Assembly (NCBI RefSeq): GCF_001750685.1
Contig: NZ_CP017269.1
Location: 62,001 to 126,000, forward strand
Origin: Geosporobacter ferrireducens
Lineage (GTDB): Bacteria > Bacillota > Clostridia > Peptostreptococcales > Thermotaleaceae
Direction of reading: 5' to 3'
Length of the DNA stretch: 64,000 nt
A model generated the notes under the pieces. The model made no database searches, was not told the DNA's origin, and worked only from the letters and a program-made list of their open reading frames with translations. Positions within the stretch are counted from its first letter, which is position 1; each line of letters starts with the position of its first letter. Shown here one piece after another: positions 17,060-26,221 of the stretch. The position numbers and the translations under genes are program-made.

Positions 17060-18115
17060 TTAAAAACCAATGGTTTTCTTCATCATGTCGTGATCCAGTG
17101 AATAGGTCAGTGCATTTTCCCGAGAAATGATGCCGCGCTTATACAACTCTGTAAGGGAGTGATCCATAGTCTGCATACCAAACTTGAGTCCTGTTTGGAT
17201 GGAGGTTTGGACCTGATGGGTCTTGCCTTCACGGATCAGGTTTCGAATAGCATTGGTTGCCAACATGATTTCAAAGGCGGCTATTCGGCCCTTTCCTTCT
17301 TCCTTCGGCAGCAGTTGTTGTGAGATAATGCCTTCCAATACTGCAGCCAACTGGATACGGATTTGCTGCTGCTGATAAGGCGGGAATACATCGATGATCC
17401 GGTCGATGGTTTTAGCAGCCCCCAGGGTATGCAGAGTAGATAGTACCAGATGGCCGGTTTCTGCTGCAGTAATGGCAATGCTCATGGTTTCAAGGTCACG
17501 CATTTCCCCTACCAAAATGACATCCGGATCCTGACGCAGGGCTGCACGGAGTCCTTTGCTGAAGCTTTGTGTATCATCTCCTACTTCTCTCTGGTTGATG
17601 ATACATTTATTGTGTTTATGTAAATACTCGATCGGGTCCTCTAGTGTCAATACATGGGCACTTCTTTCATGATTGATTAAGTCAATCATGGACGCCAAAG
17701 TAGTAGATTTACCGCTTCCCGTAGGACCGGTCACCAAAATGAGTCCCCTTGTTTTTTTAGTCAGTTCTTTGACACTGGCAGGCAGGCCCAGTTCTTCTAA
17801 GGATGGAATCCGGATATTGACGACACGGATGGCCATACAATAACTGCCCCGTTGTTTATAGATGTTCATACGAAATCTGCCCAAGCCTGAGTTTGAAAAG
17901 GACAAGTCCAGTTCTCCCGTTTGTTCCAGCTGCTTGATTTGTTCTGCTGTCAGCATTTGCCTTGCCAGGCTGGCCGTATCCTCAGCACTTAATGTTGTCT
18001 CTCCCATTTTTATAAGTTGTCCGTCAACCCGAATGATTGGCGGGACATTAACGGTGATATGCAGGTCGGATGCTCTTGCAGCTACGGCCCTTTCCAACAA
18101 ACTTAAAATGTCCAT
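17060..18115 (-). CDS. pilT: PilT, type IV pilus retraction ATPase
   Basis: A 351-residue hexameric ATPase that powers pilus retraction and hence twitching motility. Visible motifs are an N-terminal PAS-like domain (ASDLHITVNVPPIIRVDGQL), Walker A GPTGSGKSTT, the Asp box and Walker B (RQDPDVILVGEMRD), the His box (TAETGHLVLSTLHT) and the PilT hallmark AIRNLIREGK. The length matches the family. It follows pilB by 11 bp. Confidence 0.97.
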   Translation of the reverse strand: MDILSLLERAVAARASDLHITVNVPPIIRVDGQLIKMGETTLSAEDTASLARQMLTAEQIKQLEQTGELDLSFSNSGLGRFRMNIYKQRGSYCMAIRVVNIRIPSLEELGLPASVKELTKKTRGLILVTGPTGSGKSTTLASMIDLINHERSAHVLTLEDPIEYLHKHNKCIINQREVGDDTQSFSKGLRAALRQDPDVILVGEMRDLETMSIAITAAETGHLVLSTLHTLGAAKTIDRIIDVFPPYQQQQIRIQLAAVLEGIISQQLLPKEEGKGRIAAFEIMLATNAIRNLIREGKTHQVQTSIQTGLKFGMQTMDHSLTELYKRGIISRENALTYSLDHDMMKKTIGF

Positions 18116-18126
18116 TCACGTTCCTC

Positions 18127-19803
18127 CTAATCTAAGTTGTAGGTCATTCTGAGCAGCTCCTCTATTGTAGTGATACCGTTGATGACCAATTCTCTGCAGC
18201 TTTGACGAAGTGTCGTCATCCCCTGTTCAACTGCAGCTTTTCTTAAATCCTCTGTATTCTTACGCTCATCGATGAGCTTTTTAATATCTTTCGTGACCGG
18301 CATAACTTCGTGGATTGCGGTTCTGCCTCTATAACCGGTCTGGTTACAGGCGTTGCAGCCTTCGCCTTTGTAAAGCATAGCTCCGTGGGGAAGCTGCAGC
18401 AGATTGATTTCTCCTACACTGGGGTGGTAGGCAATCTTGCAATTCTTACAGATTCTTTTTACCAGACGCTGGGCTACGATCCCTACGACGGAGCTGGAGA
18501 TCAAGTAGGGTTCAATTCCCATATCAACCAAACGGGCTACGGTAGATGCGGTGTCATTGGTATGCAAGGTACTGAGAACCAAGTGCCCTGTGATGGCTGC
18601 ACGAACAGCGATCTGTGCAGTTTCTCCATCCCGGATTTCACCGATCATAATGATATCCGGGTCCTGACGCAGAATGGAACGCAGTCCGCTGGCAAAGGTA
18701 AGTCCAGCCTTGATGTTTACCTGTGATTGGTTGATTCCTTCCAATCTATACTCTACCGGGTCTTCTACGGTGATGATATTTTTATGGACATCATTAAGCT
18801 CCGTTAAGGCTGCATAAAGCGTGGTCGTTTTACCGCTTCCGGTAGGCCCCGTGACCAAGATGATCCCATGAGGATTCTTAATGATTTGGTCAAAGACCCG
18901 TAGGTTTTGTGGTGTAAAACCCAGCTCGCTTTTGGAGATCACCACACCACTGCGGTCTAAGAGACGGATAACGATCTTTTCTCCATACACGGTAGGCAGT
19001 ATGGAGATCCGCATATCAATATCTCTGCCTTCAACATTCATCTCTACCCTGCCGTCCTGGGGAATCCGCTTTTCAGCGATGTCCATCTTGCCCATGATCT
19101 TGATCCTGGTGACAATGGCAGAGTGGCTGGATTTGGAAGGTGTCATATTTTCCTGCAGTTCTCCATCTACACGGAAGCGTACCCGCAGGATCTTTTCATA
19201 AGGCTCTATATGTATATCACTGGCTCTCATTTTGACAGCTTGGGAAATGATAGAGTTAACCAGTTTGACCACCGGTGCATTTTTGATCTGTGCCAGGCTC
19301 TCTTCGTCTATTTCCTCGACTACTTCATCATAGCTTTCTTTAAATTCCTCCAATGCCTTTTCTGCGCTTGCTTTTTGGTAGTACTGATCTATGGCCATCA
19401 GTACATCTTTTCTGGTTGCGATCACCGGTTCTACATCGTATCCTGTGATAAGTTTGATGTCATCCATGGCAAAGATATTTAGTGGATCGGACATGGCTAC
19501 TATCAGTTTTCCTCGGTCCAGTCGAATCGGGATCAATAAATGTCTTTTGGCCAACCGTTCACTGATAAGCTTTGGGATATCGGGCTGGATGTAGTATTTG
19601 TCCAATACCACATGGGGAATGCCTAATTGAAACTCTAATACTTCGATAATTTGCTTTTCTTCTAGAATCTTTTCCTCTATGAGGACTTCTCCTAGCTTTT
19701 TGTTCAGTTTCTTTTGCAGCTGCAATGCATGCATCAACTGCTCTTCTGTAATCAATCCTGATTCTACCAGCAGGTCTCCTAATCGCTTATTCTTGGCATT
19801 CAT
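18127..19803 (-). CDS. pilB: PilB, type IV pilus extension ATPase
   Basis: A 558-residue ATPase that drives pilin polymerisation. The N-terminal MshEN domain (about residues 1-150, LGDLLVESGLITEEQLMHAL) binds c-di-GMP in some relatives, which would suit this locus, though the key residues were not checked. The catalytic domain shows Walker A GPTGSGKTTTLY, Walker B RQDPDIIMIGEIRD and the His box AAITGHLVLSTLHT. A four-cysteine zinc knuckle (CKNC and CNAC) lies near residues 445-485. It is the first gene of the pilB-pilT-pilC-pilA operon, behind the structured leader at 19868-19985. Confidence 0.97.
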   Translation of the reverse strand: MNAKNKRLGDLLVESGLITEEQLMHALQLQKKLNKKLGEVLIEEKILEEKQIIEVLEFQLGIPHVVLDKYYIQPDIPKLISERLAKRHLLIPIRLDRGKLIVAMSDPLNIFAMDDIKLITGYDVEPVIATRKDVLMAIDQYYQKASAEKALEEFKESYDEVVEEIDEESLAQIKNAPVVKLVNSIISQAVKMRASDIHIEPYEKILRVRFRVDGELQENMTPSKSSHSAIVTRIKIMGKMDIAEKRIPQDGRVEMNVEGRDIDMRISILPTVYGEKIVIRLLDRSGVVISKSELGFTPQNLRVFDQIIKNPHGIILVTGPTGSGKTTTLYAALTELNDVHKNIITVEDPVEYRLEGINQSQVNIKAGLTFASGLRSILRQDPDIIMIGEIRDGETAQIAVRAAITGHLVLSTLHTNDTASTVARLVDMGIEPYLISSSVVGIVAQRLVKRICKNCKIAYHPSVGEINLLQLPHGAMLYKGEGCNACNQTGYRGRTAIHEVMPVTKDIKKLIDERKNTEDLRKAAVEQGMTTLRQSCRELVINGITTIEELLRMTYNLD

Positions 19804-19867
19804 CAGACTCCGTCCTCTCAGTTGTCACAAAGTGCGTTTAAGCCTCATAAATAGACAATAAAATCTG

Positions 19868-19904
19868 TAAAAAAAGGCTAACAATACAAAAATGATTGTT
19901 AGCC
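19868..19904 (-). terminator. Intrinsic terminator upstream of pilB
   Basis: GGCTAACAAT pairs with ATTGTTAGCC over a nine-base loop, followed on the minus strand by seven T. It can end the ABC-type operon that stops at 20096. It can equally act as an attenuator in the pilB leader, since it lies 65 bp before the pilB start and after a possible -10 box. Confidence 0.9.
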
Positions 19905-19985
19905 GGTTACGCCACCACATCCCTACAGCATAAGGCGTCCAATTGTATCTGTAGTTCCACTGTTCTAATAAATTTTATGATTATA
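19905..19985 (-). promoter_or_regulatory. Candidate structured leader (pseudoknot-like) of the pilB operon
   Basis: On the minus strand a TATAAT (19980-19985, with no convincing -35) precedes four ordered segments: CTACAG (19949-19954), ACGCC (within 19934-19939), CTGTAG (19923-19928) and GGCGT (19909-19913). The first pairs with the third and the second with the fourth, the arrangement of an H-type pseudoknot. The intrinsic terminator follows at once. This architecture is what a terminator-coupled riboswitch looks like, but I recognise no known class. Neither the c-di-GMP-I nor the c-di-GMP-II consensus fits. Confidence 0.45.
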
Positions 19986-20040
19986 TATTCGATGCCTTTT
20001 TTGAAAGTCCTGTATTTTGTGAAAATTTTTCCAATTGAAT

Positions 20041-20077
20041 AATTTAACTTCTAGGGACAGTCCCTAGAAGTTAAATT
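20041..20077. repeat. Perfect 18-bp inverted repeat
   Basis: AATTTAACTTCTAGGGAC, one base, then its exact reverse complement. It starts 18 bp after the stop of the solute-binding protein gene. No T-run follows on either strand. The GGGAC-N-GTCCC core resembles mobile REP-like palindromes of clostridia. Confidence 0.75.
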
Positions 20078-20095
20078 ATCAATATACGGTCTTAC

Positions 20096-21517
20096 CTATT
20101 CTCCAAGATAGGTATTTACCCTTCTCTGTATCAGCTCTGCAGTTACTTCCGCTGATTTATCCCCGTTGAAGAACGCTTTTGCTTCATCCCGAATGATTTT
20201 GTCGATATTGGGATCTGCATTGGCATAAGTATTCAACTCTGAGATAAACTTGTCTATATAGTCGATATCCGCTTGAGTCATGGCTGCCGGGCTTAATGAA
20301 ATCTCGCCGGGGCCATCCAACTTCAACCTTATATTCATTTTCATGTCTTTTGATATATCTATAGCCAGCTGTGCTTTCTGCTGCTGTGCAGTTCTGTTTA
20401 TTGGAAAACCGCCAAGGGCTATACCACCTGATGCTCCAGGTTTCCCTTGCGCCCCCTCTTCCTGCAATGCCTGTGATTGGATTTCATCGGACAAAAGCAC
20501 CTTCAAAAATTCCCAGGTTATTTCTGTATATTTGGAATTCTTGTTTATGGCATAAAGCGAATTTGTCGTAAAGGTCCTCGAACCGGAATTGCCTGCAGAA
20601 GGAATATTGTAAAGGCTTAAATGGTCGTTAAGTGCAGATTTCATAAACCAGTACATAAAATAATCATCGATGTTGCAGGGATAGAAGACTATCGATCCTC
20701 TGCCCGCAGCCTCCAAAACCGAAACCATATCTGTTTGTACATTGCTGTTGACAAGCGTTTCATCACCAAAAGCCTTCACTGTATTCAGAAGGTCTATGAA
20801 GCCCTCAGAAGTAAAGCTGGCTTTCTTGTTATCAGCGTCAATGTAATTACTATAGCTGCCGCCGGTAAATAGATTCAGCATATCCATAGAGCTTACGCCG
20901 GGTAATGCTGCCCGGTTACCCGCACCGGCTCCGTCCTTCTGAGTCACTTTCTCCGAGGCTAATTTGAAATCATTCCACGTCCACTTACTGTCATCAATTT
21001 CTATTGCTTCCTTGTCAAGTATCTCCTGATTTGCCATCAAAACATTGAAAGTAAAGCTCGTGGGCAGAACATACAGGCTGCCGTTGCTTTTCAATGCATC
21101 GAAGATATTGGTATAATATTTGCTCATATCAAAGCTGCTGTCTTTAGCCATCAGATCACCTATATCAGCCAGTATATTCCTATCTATATAGTTCTCAAAG
21201 GGCAGCCCGGCAACAGATATGATGTCCGCTCCCTTACCCGACATTATCTGTGTATTCAGGTTTTTCACATATGTTTCATAATCGCTGCTTGGATATGTCT
21301 GTATATCTATCCTGTACTCAGGGTGCTCCTTCTGGAATTTGCTTGCTGCTATTTCAAGCTGTCTATTGGACGCAGGAACTGATACAGTGATTACTTTTTG
21401 ATCTTGAACTGTGTTGTCTCCGTTCTCCTGAGAAACCTTTTCATTTCCCCTACCACAAGCAGATAAGCCCATTGCAAAAATTATTACCAATAACAAACTT
21501 ATAGTTTTTTTATACAT
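20096..21517 (-). CDS. ABC-type extracellular solute-binding lipoprotein
   Basis: A family 1 solute-binding protein of about 473 residues. The lipobox (AMGLSACGRG) gives lipid attachment to Cys, and the fold markers are ITVSVPASNRQLEIAASKFQ near the start and SLYAINKNSKYTEITWEFLK late. Such proteins capture oligosaccharides outside the cell and hand them to the permease pair encoded at the head of this operon. I place the start at the ATG at 21517; a GTG at 21529 with GGGAAG upstream is the alternative. It overlaps the preceding gene, so translation is probably coupled. It is the last gene of the operon. Confidence 0.85.
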   Translation of the reverse strand: MYKKTISLLLVIIFAMGLSACGRGNEKVSQENGDNTVQDQKVITVSVPASNRQLEIAASKFQKEHPEYRIDIQTYPSSDYETYVKNLNTQIMSGKGADIISVAGLPFENYIDRNILADIGDLMAKDSSFDMSKYYTNIFDALKSNGSLYVLPTSFTFNVLMANQEILDKEAIEIDDSKWTWNDFKLASEKVTQKDGAGAGNRAALPGVSSMDMLNLFTGGSYSNYIDADNKKASFTSEGFIDLLNTVKAFGDETLVNSNVQTDMVSVLEAAGRGSIVFYPCNIDDYFMYWFMKSALNDHLSLYNIPSAGNSGSRTFTTNSLYAINKNSKYTEITWEFLKVLLSDEIQSQALQEEGAQGKPGASGGIALGGFPINRTAQQQKAQLAIDISKDMKMNIRLKLDGPGEISLSPAAMTQADIDYIDKFISELNTYANADPNIDKIIRDEAKAFFNGDKSAEVTAELIQRRVNTYLGE

Positions 21518-22910
21518 TTTTAACACCACTTCCCTTTCTTTTTATTATAAAATTTATATATATAAAGACCCATGCCACCAAGACACCCTTTACATCCGTT
21601 GCATACGGCAAGCCTAACAAAAAAGCTGCCGCAATCTGAATTACCATTGAAAGAATGAACAACAAACCTAATACAGGTGTAAGCCTGCTGGAATCCATAT
21701 TTAATTCCTTAAGCTCCCGGAGGCCTGCATACAAAAGCAGGGAGCCCAGTATGAAGGAAATGTAGAAAAACAGGTTCAGGAGCATATCGGAGACATTAAC
21801 AATCAACTCGACCTGAGGTGCTAGATAGCCCCTGTTTTGTATGCCTCCTTGAATAGCTGCTTTGAGCAGATCCGAATAGTAAGAAATATTTATCAACTCA
21901 TCCGGAATATTCTGCGGTGGAATATAAAGTGTGAATCTGATCCCTATCCAGATGAGCACGATTCCCGTTAGTGAAAGTGCCATTTCAAGGATGCAGAGCC
22001 CTATTCCCTTCAGATTGTGTTTAATTACATTTGAAAAATAATCTGTCTTACACCTATCTCTGATCAGAAAATATATCTCTTTGATTAGGCTTTTTACATG
22101 TGACAACAATATGAGCATTGATGCAATTCCAATTATAAATACCAGCAAAAGCGGCTTCTGCTTCATTAATGCAAGCTTAAGGTTATAGTCATTGATATTG
22201 TAGTTTGAAGGATTTTTGCCTATTTGCCTGATAGCAGCCGAAATTTCGGTGGTATTCTGATCCAGAGTATTGGCATCGGCTGTTTTTATTTGAAGATCGT
22301 TAATACGAGCCGTAGTATCCAACTCCAGCATTACCGAAGCAGGTATGTATACCTCCGGCAGGCCGTCATCCGTCAATTTTCCTATGATTGAATCATCCTT
22401 TTCCATAACTTCTATGATCCTGAAGGCGGCACCAAATATATCAATCGTCTTGCCGGTAGCATTCTTTGCTCTAAAAATATCCCAGGCCACCTCCTCATCG
22501 ATTATAGCAACCATCGCCCCCTCTTCTTCCTGTTTTTGTGTAATAAAGCTCCCTTCTTCCAATGACAGACCACTAAACATCGGATACATATAATCAGTAC
22601 CGATCAGCCTGACAGGAAAAGCCATACTGCCACTGGATACCGGAGTGTCAACAAGACCGGATCGTGCAGTATAACTGATATCCTTTGTTGAAAGCTCTTT
22701 CTTAAGCCTTTTTATATCATCAATGGAAAAAGAATTCTTTCCCTGTGGATCTGCCTGGTTTTTACCGGACACCAGCACCTTTTGCATGGAATAAGCGCCA
22801 TTTAACCGGACACACTGCTCAACCAATGCTCCGCCCAATATAATAAATGAAAGCATCAGCAAAATTCCGGAAAATGTCAGAACCCATACAGCTTTTCGTC
22901 TTTTCATCAT
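21510..22910 (-). CDS. MacB-like ABC-type membrane protein without ATPase domain
   Basis: A 466-residue membrane protein. An N-terminal helix (WVLTFSGILLMLSFIILGGAL) is followed by an extracytoplasmic domain (about residues 30-245) with MacB periplasmic-core features such as GLSLEEGSFITQKQ and AIIDEEVAWDIF. Several C-terminal membrane helices come next (about 250-275, 300-325, 375-400, 415-455). It resembles FtsX/MacB-type permeases, although the C-terminal topology is unusual and no ATPase is fused or adjacent. With the HlyD-type adaptor upstream it would suit an export or mechanotransmission complex. The function is not known. Confidence 0.6.
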   Translation of the reverse strand: MMKRRKAVWVLTFSGILLMLSFIILGGALVEQCVRLNGAYSMQKVLVSGKNQADPQGKNSFSIDDIKRLKKELSTKDISYTARSGLVDTPVSSGSMAFPVRLIGTDYMYPMFSGLSLEEGSFITQKQEEEGAMVAIIDEEVAWDIFRAKNATGKTIDIFGAAFRIIEVMEKDDSIIGKLTDDGLPEVYIPASVMLELDTTARINDLQIKTADANTLDQNTTEISAAIRQIGKNPSNYNINDYNLKLALMKQKPLLLVFIIGIASMLILLSHVKSLIKEIYFLIRDRCKTDYFSNVIKHNLKGIGLCILEMALSLTGIVLIWIGIRFTLYIPPQNIPDELINISYYSDLLKAAIQGGIQNRGYLAPQVELIVNVSDMLLNLFFYISFILGSLLLYAGLRELKELNMDSSRLTPVLGLLFILSMVIQIAAAFLLGLPYATDVKGVLVAWVFIYINFIIKRKGSGVKNV

Positions 22911-22919
22911 ACCAACTCC

Positions 22920-24194
22920 TTAATTGGCGATCATAACGGGCGAGCCGTCGGCTAATGGCTTATCACTGTCTGAGATCACCTTATCCATAGCGTTTATACC
23001 GCTAAGAACCACGGTTTTTGTGTTGTCTGAGTCACCGATGCTGACTGTGACTTTTTGCACATAAAATTCATTCCCCAGCGGACCTTTTCTTTCTTTAAGC
23101 ACATATACGAAATATCCGCGGATGTCCTGCCCAACGGCTGAATTAGATACGAGTGTTTTATAAGATCCGATATTCTTCTTAATGTCTGCCTTGCCGCTTT
23201 CTCCTCCAACCAGTCCATTCAAAGGAATATCGATGACGACATCCTTTTTTACGCCAATTTGCTGTTGATTGTTTCTGATTTGTTTTACTTTCCCCTGTAT
23301 CATTTTGCCATTCAATGAATTTATAGTTATTTCAGCCCCATCTCCGGACTCCAGGTATTCTACAGCACTTATATTTACAGAGGCTACAAATTGGAATCCC
23401 TCACCTGTGTCCGCAATTCTGTATAGCGGTTGGGAAGCATTTGCCGTCATACCCGCTGAATAATACAGCTCGGTGACCACCCCATCGCAGGGGGCCGTTA
23501 CTGTGCTCATGTTCATTTCTTTGGTAAGCTCGGCTATTTTCCGCTCCGCCATACTTATATCAAACTTCGTGCTTTCAATATCTCTTTTATTACTGCTTAT
23601 TGCTTTATCCTTATTATTCTTTGCTATCTCATAGTCCAGCTTGGTATTATCAAGATTCACTTCTGCATCAGTCAGATTAATTGCAGTTATAGCACCTGCT
23701 TCATAAAGAACTTTGCTGCTGTCGTAGTTTTTCTGGGCCTTTTCTACATTCTGCCGTGCAATTTGAACCGCTTTATCCAGACTCATCATGCTTTCCGGCG
23801 AACCGGCTTCCATGAGCTCTTCAAAATGCAGCTTTTTCTGAGCATACTTATCCAGCTCATCCTCCAATTGATTTTCTATATCGCTTGTATCAAGGATCAG
23901 AAGCGTCTGTCCCTGTTTTACAGAGTCTCCTACATCGACCATTACTCCCGTAATCTTCATACTGCTGCTTACATATAGGTCCTGGATATTATTAGCCTTT
24001 ATATTGCCTGTGCCTGAGACCTCTTTGATCAATGCCCCGCTTGCAGGAGTTTCATAAGTCACCTTTGGCAGGGTGAAGTTATTTATGCTTTTTGAGAAAA
24101 AGGTTAAAAGAAACATTACTGTAATGAAAACAACTGTTGCTCTTCCCGTTATCCTTCTTCTCTTGATGCTTGCATCCTCATCTATTACATTCAT
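22920..24194 (-). CDS. HlyD/MacA-type periplasmic adaptor (membrane fusion) protein
   Basis: A protein of about 424 residues with one N-terminal membrane anchor and the hairpin-lipoyl-barrel layout of membrane fusion proteins. The features are the first lipoyl half (MKITGVMVDVGDSVKQGQTLLILDTSD), a long coiled-coil hairpin (about residues 110-225), the second lipoyl half (MSTVTAPCDGVVTELYYSAG) and a C-terminal barrel. In Gram-positives such proteins partner MacB-like permeases, matching the next gene. The ATG at 24194 sits eight bases after GGAGG; the upstream TTG is rejected. Confidence 0.85.
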   Translation of the reverse strand: MNVIDEDASIKRRRITGRATVVFITVMFLLTFFSKSINNFTLPKVTYETPASGALIKEVSGTGNIKANNIQDLYVSSSMKITGVMVDVGDSVKQGQTLLILDTSDIENQLEDELDKYAQKKLHFEELMEAGSPESMMSLDKAVQIARQNVEKAQKNYDSSKVLYEAGAITAINLTDAEVNLDNTKLDYEIAKNNKDKAISSNKRDIESTKFDISMAERKIAELTKEMNMSTVTAPCDGVVTELYYSAGMTANASQPLYRIADTGEGFQFVASVNISAVEYLESGDGAEITINSLNGKMIQGKVKQIRNNQQQIGVKKDVVIDIPLNGLVGGESGKADIKKNIGSYKTLVSNSAVGQDIRGYFVYVLKERKGPLGNEFYVQKVTVSIGDSDNTKTVVLSGINAMDKVISDSDKPLADGSPVMIAN

Positions 24195-24256
24195 ATGGCC
24201 TACCTCCAATCCTTTCCGATTTGCTACATTTTTCTATACTAAAGCTGCCGCCTGTA

Positions 24257-25153
24257 TCAACCTTTAAGTCCCGATAGCTGTATCCCCTCCACGAGATAAT
24301 TCTCTCCGTAAAGAAAAATCAACAGCATAGGCAGCATATAGATGATCGATGCGGCAAAAGCTATCCCCATTTCGCCGCTATTGATGCTGGACAGGTAAGT
24401 CGACAAAGGGTGCATATTGACATCCTGCAGGAATATCAGCGGCTGCTCCACCATATTCCAGTTGTCTATGAAAACCAGTATGGCAAGTGCGGCAAGCCCT
24501 GTTTTCGACGTGGGGAGAATAATGCTGAAAAATATCCTGAGCTGGCTGGCACCATCCACTTTTGCAGATTCGACATATGCATCCGGAATGTACATCATAA
24601 ACTGCCTCATCAAAAATACACCGAAGGTTCCGAATATGCCGGGCAGTATGATGGAGGAGTAGCTCCCCACAAGGCCCAACTTGTCGGCCATTATATAATT
24701 GGGGACTAACGTGACCTGGAAGGGCATCATCATGATAATGATGTATGTAAAAAACAGCTTGTCACGGAAAACAAACTCCAGCTTCGCAAAGGCATATGCA
24801 GCCATGGATGAAACAAGTATCTGCCCCAATATTATCGGAACCACTATTATCAATGAATTCCAGAATTTGATAAGAAACTGTGTCCTTTTGATCAGGGCCG
24901 TATAGTATTGCTTAATGGTCACCATATCAGGTATAAACTTTATATTGGCATATTTTCCGGATAAAGTACTGTCCTTTTGGCCTGAGTTGCTTGAAGTTAC
25001 CATGCTGTAGCTATTCTCTATCTCCTTTTCGCTCATAAAAGAATTTGTTACAGCCAATATCAGAGGGAATAAGAATACTACCGCCATGGCAAGCAATACA
25101 ACCGACAGTACTACCTTTCTAAGTCTTCTCTTTATATGCTTGGTAGCCTGCAT
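24257..25153 (-). CDS. Carbohydrate ABC transporter permease (MalG-like)
   Basis: A 298-residue permease with six membrane helices and the EAA loop (YVESAKVDGASQLRIFFSIILP) of the MalG family, where the ATPase docks. It is the second of two permeases at the head of the operon and starts 8 bp after the first. No ATPase gene is in the cluster, so a shared MsmX-like ATPase is implied by analogy with other Firmicutes sugar transporters. An insertion of about 50 residues between helix 1 and helix 2 is rich in Ser and Lys. Confidence 0.88.
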   Translation of the reverse strand: MQATKHIKRRLRKVVLSVVLLAMAVVFLFPLILAVTNSFMSEKEIENSYSMVTSSNSGQKDSTLSGKYANIKFIPDMVTIKQYYTALIKRTQFLIKFWNSLIIVVPIILGQILVSSMAAYAFAKLEFVFRDKLFFTYIIIMMMPFQVTLVPNYIMADKLGLVGSYSSIILPGIFGTFGVFLMRQFMMYIPDAYVESAKVDGASQLRIFFSIILPTSKTGLAALAILVFIDNWNMVEQPLIFLQDVNMHPLSTYLSSINSGEMGIAFAASIIYMLPMLLIFLYGENYLVEGIQLSGLKG

Positions 25154-25160
25154 AACTTTA

Positions 25161-26042
25161 TCAACCTCCTATTGTACTGTTGATTCTTCTTTGAATCCTG
25201 AATAAAAACAGTACAAGTATGTAAATGACAACAGCCATGATAAATGCAGCTGATGTTAGCATCTGGTAATCCAGGGATGCAAATTTGTTGTTCATATAAT
25301 GCTGCAGCATGTAAATGCTGTCATGAGGATATGCCCCGGAAATCAGATATACCTCCCTGAACACCTTGAAGGAATTGATTATAGACATTACGAATACGAA
25401 AAATGTTGTAGGTGTCAGATAAACCAGTGTGATGTTTCTAAACTTATGCCAATTGCTTGCCCCATCAATATCGGCAGCTTCGTAGTACTCCGGCGGTATG
25501 TTCTGAAGGCCTGCCAGGAACAGCACCATATTATATCCGGTGTTCTTCCACAAATATACTATTACGACTACAAGCCTTGCATATTCAGTCTTCATCCAGT
25601 CTATTGGCGATAAGCCCAAGGAAGAAATAAGGGCATTTATGGAGCCGTTAATATCAAACAATATCTGCCATACCAGAACAACCGATGCCACCGGAACCAC
25701 CAGGGGTATGATAAAACCCATACGTATAATATTCCTGCCGTAAATCCTCCTGTTAAGCAGCAGAGCAAACCCAAGAGAGAACAGAATATTGAGAGGAACT
25801 GCAATTGCTGTAAAAACCATGGTGTTATATCCGGCCTTTAAAAAAACAGCATTTCTCAAGAGATCGATATAGTTTGCCAGCCCAACGAAGCTGCCACCCA
25901 CCGGACTGTCTACGAATGAATAATATAACCCGCCTACAAAGGGTACAAAGAAAAAGATCAAAAACCCGATAAGACTTGGTGCAAGAAAGAATAGTGCTGT
26001 TTTGTTATTATATTTTTTTCCTGACTTTAATAATGCTGACAT
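25161..26042 (-). CDS. Carbohydrate ABC transporter permease (MalF/UgpA-like)
   Basis: A permease of about 293 residues with six membrane helices and the EAA loop YYEAADIDGASNWHKFRNITLV. It heterodimerises with the MalG-like partner encoded 8 bp downstream. The start at the ATG at 26042 is chosen for AGGAGGATGGAGG just before it. It is the first gene of the five-gene operon; its promoter must lie within 26043-26485, which also holds a long hairpin. Confidence 0.88.
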   Translation of the reverse strand: MSALLKSGKKYNNKTALFFLAPSLIGFLIFFFVPFVGGLYYSFVDSPVGGSFVGLANYIDLLRNAVFLKAGYNTMVFTAIAVPLNILFSLGFALLLNRRIYGRNIIRMGFIIPLVVPVASVVLVWQILFDINGSINALISSLGLSPIDWMKTEYARLVVVIVYLWKNTGYNMVLFLAGLQNIPPEYYEAADIDGASNWHKFRNITLVYLTPTTFFVFVMSIINSFKVFREVYLISGAYPHDSIYMLQHYMNNKFASLDYQMLTSAAFIMAVVIYILVLFLFRIQRRINSTIGG

Positions 26043-26170
26043 CCTCCATCCTCCTGCGATATAATTCACTTTTAAGTCATATGCCTTACTTTAATCAACC
26101 ATATGAAGCTTTCTAAACATTTGCATGATCTATTTTCTTTTCATCTCCGAGATCCCCTTTCTGAAATTAT

Positions 26171-26221
26171 GAAAGCCTATCCGTTCGATAACTTCATTCT
26201 ACCGAAGAGGGATAGGCTTTC
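26171..26221. repeat. Long inverted repeat upstream of the ABC operon
   Basis: GAAAGCCTATCC pairs with GGATAGGCTTTC, with an inner TTCG/CGAA stem. It lies about 130 bp upstream of the first permease gene, in the gap between divergent transcription units. It may be a leader structure of the ABC operon or a dispersed repeat; a terminator role is unlikely because no gene reads into it. Apart from the promoter region near 26430-26460 I see nothing else between 26043 and 26485. Confidence 0.55.

Noticed and set aside
18310..18726. 138-codon plus-strand open frame opposite pilB
   Set aside because: It is antisense to PilB's zinc-knuckle and ATPase motifs, with no independent evidence.
19905..19985. 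Reading the pilB leader as a c-di-GMP-I (GEMM) riboswitch
   Set aside because: A GGACGC stretch is present but the ACGCAAAGC core and the paired tetraloop stem are missing.
24410..24709. Plus-strand frames opposite the MalG-like permease
   Set aside because: They lack starts with ribosome binding sites and match no family by eye; the minus strand has clear permease motifs.
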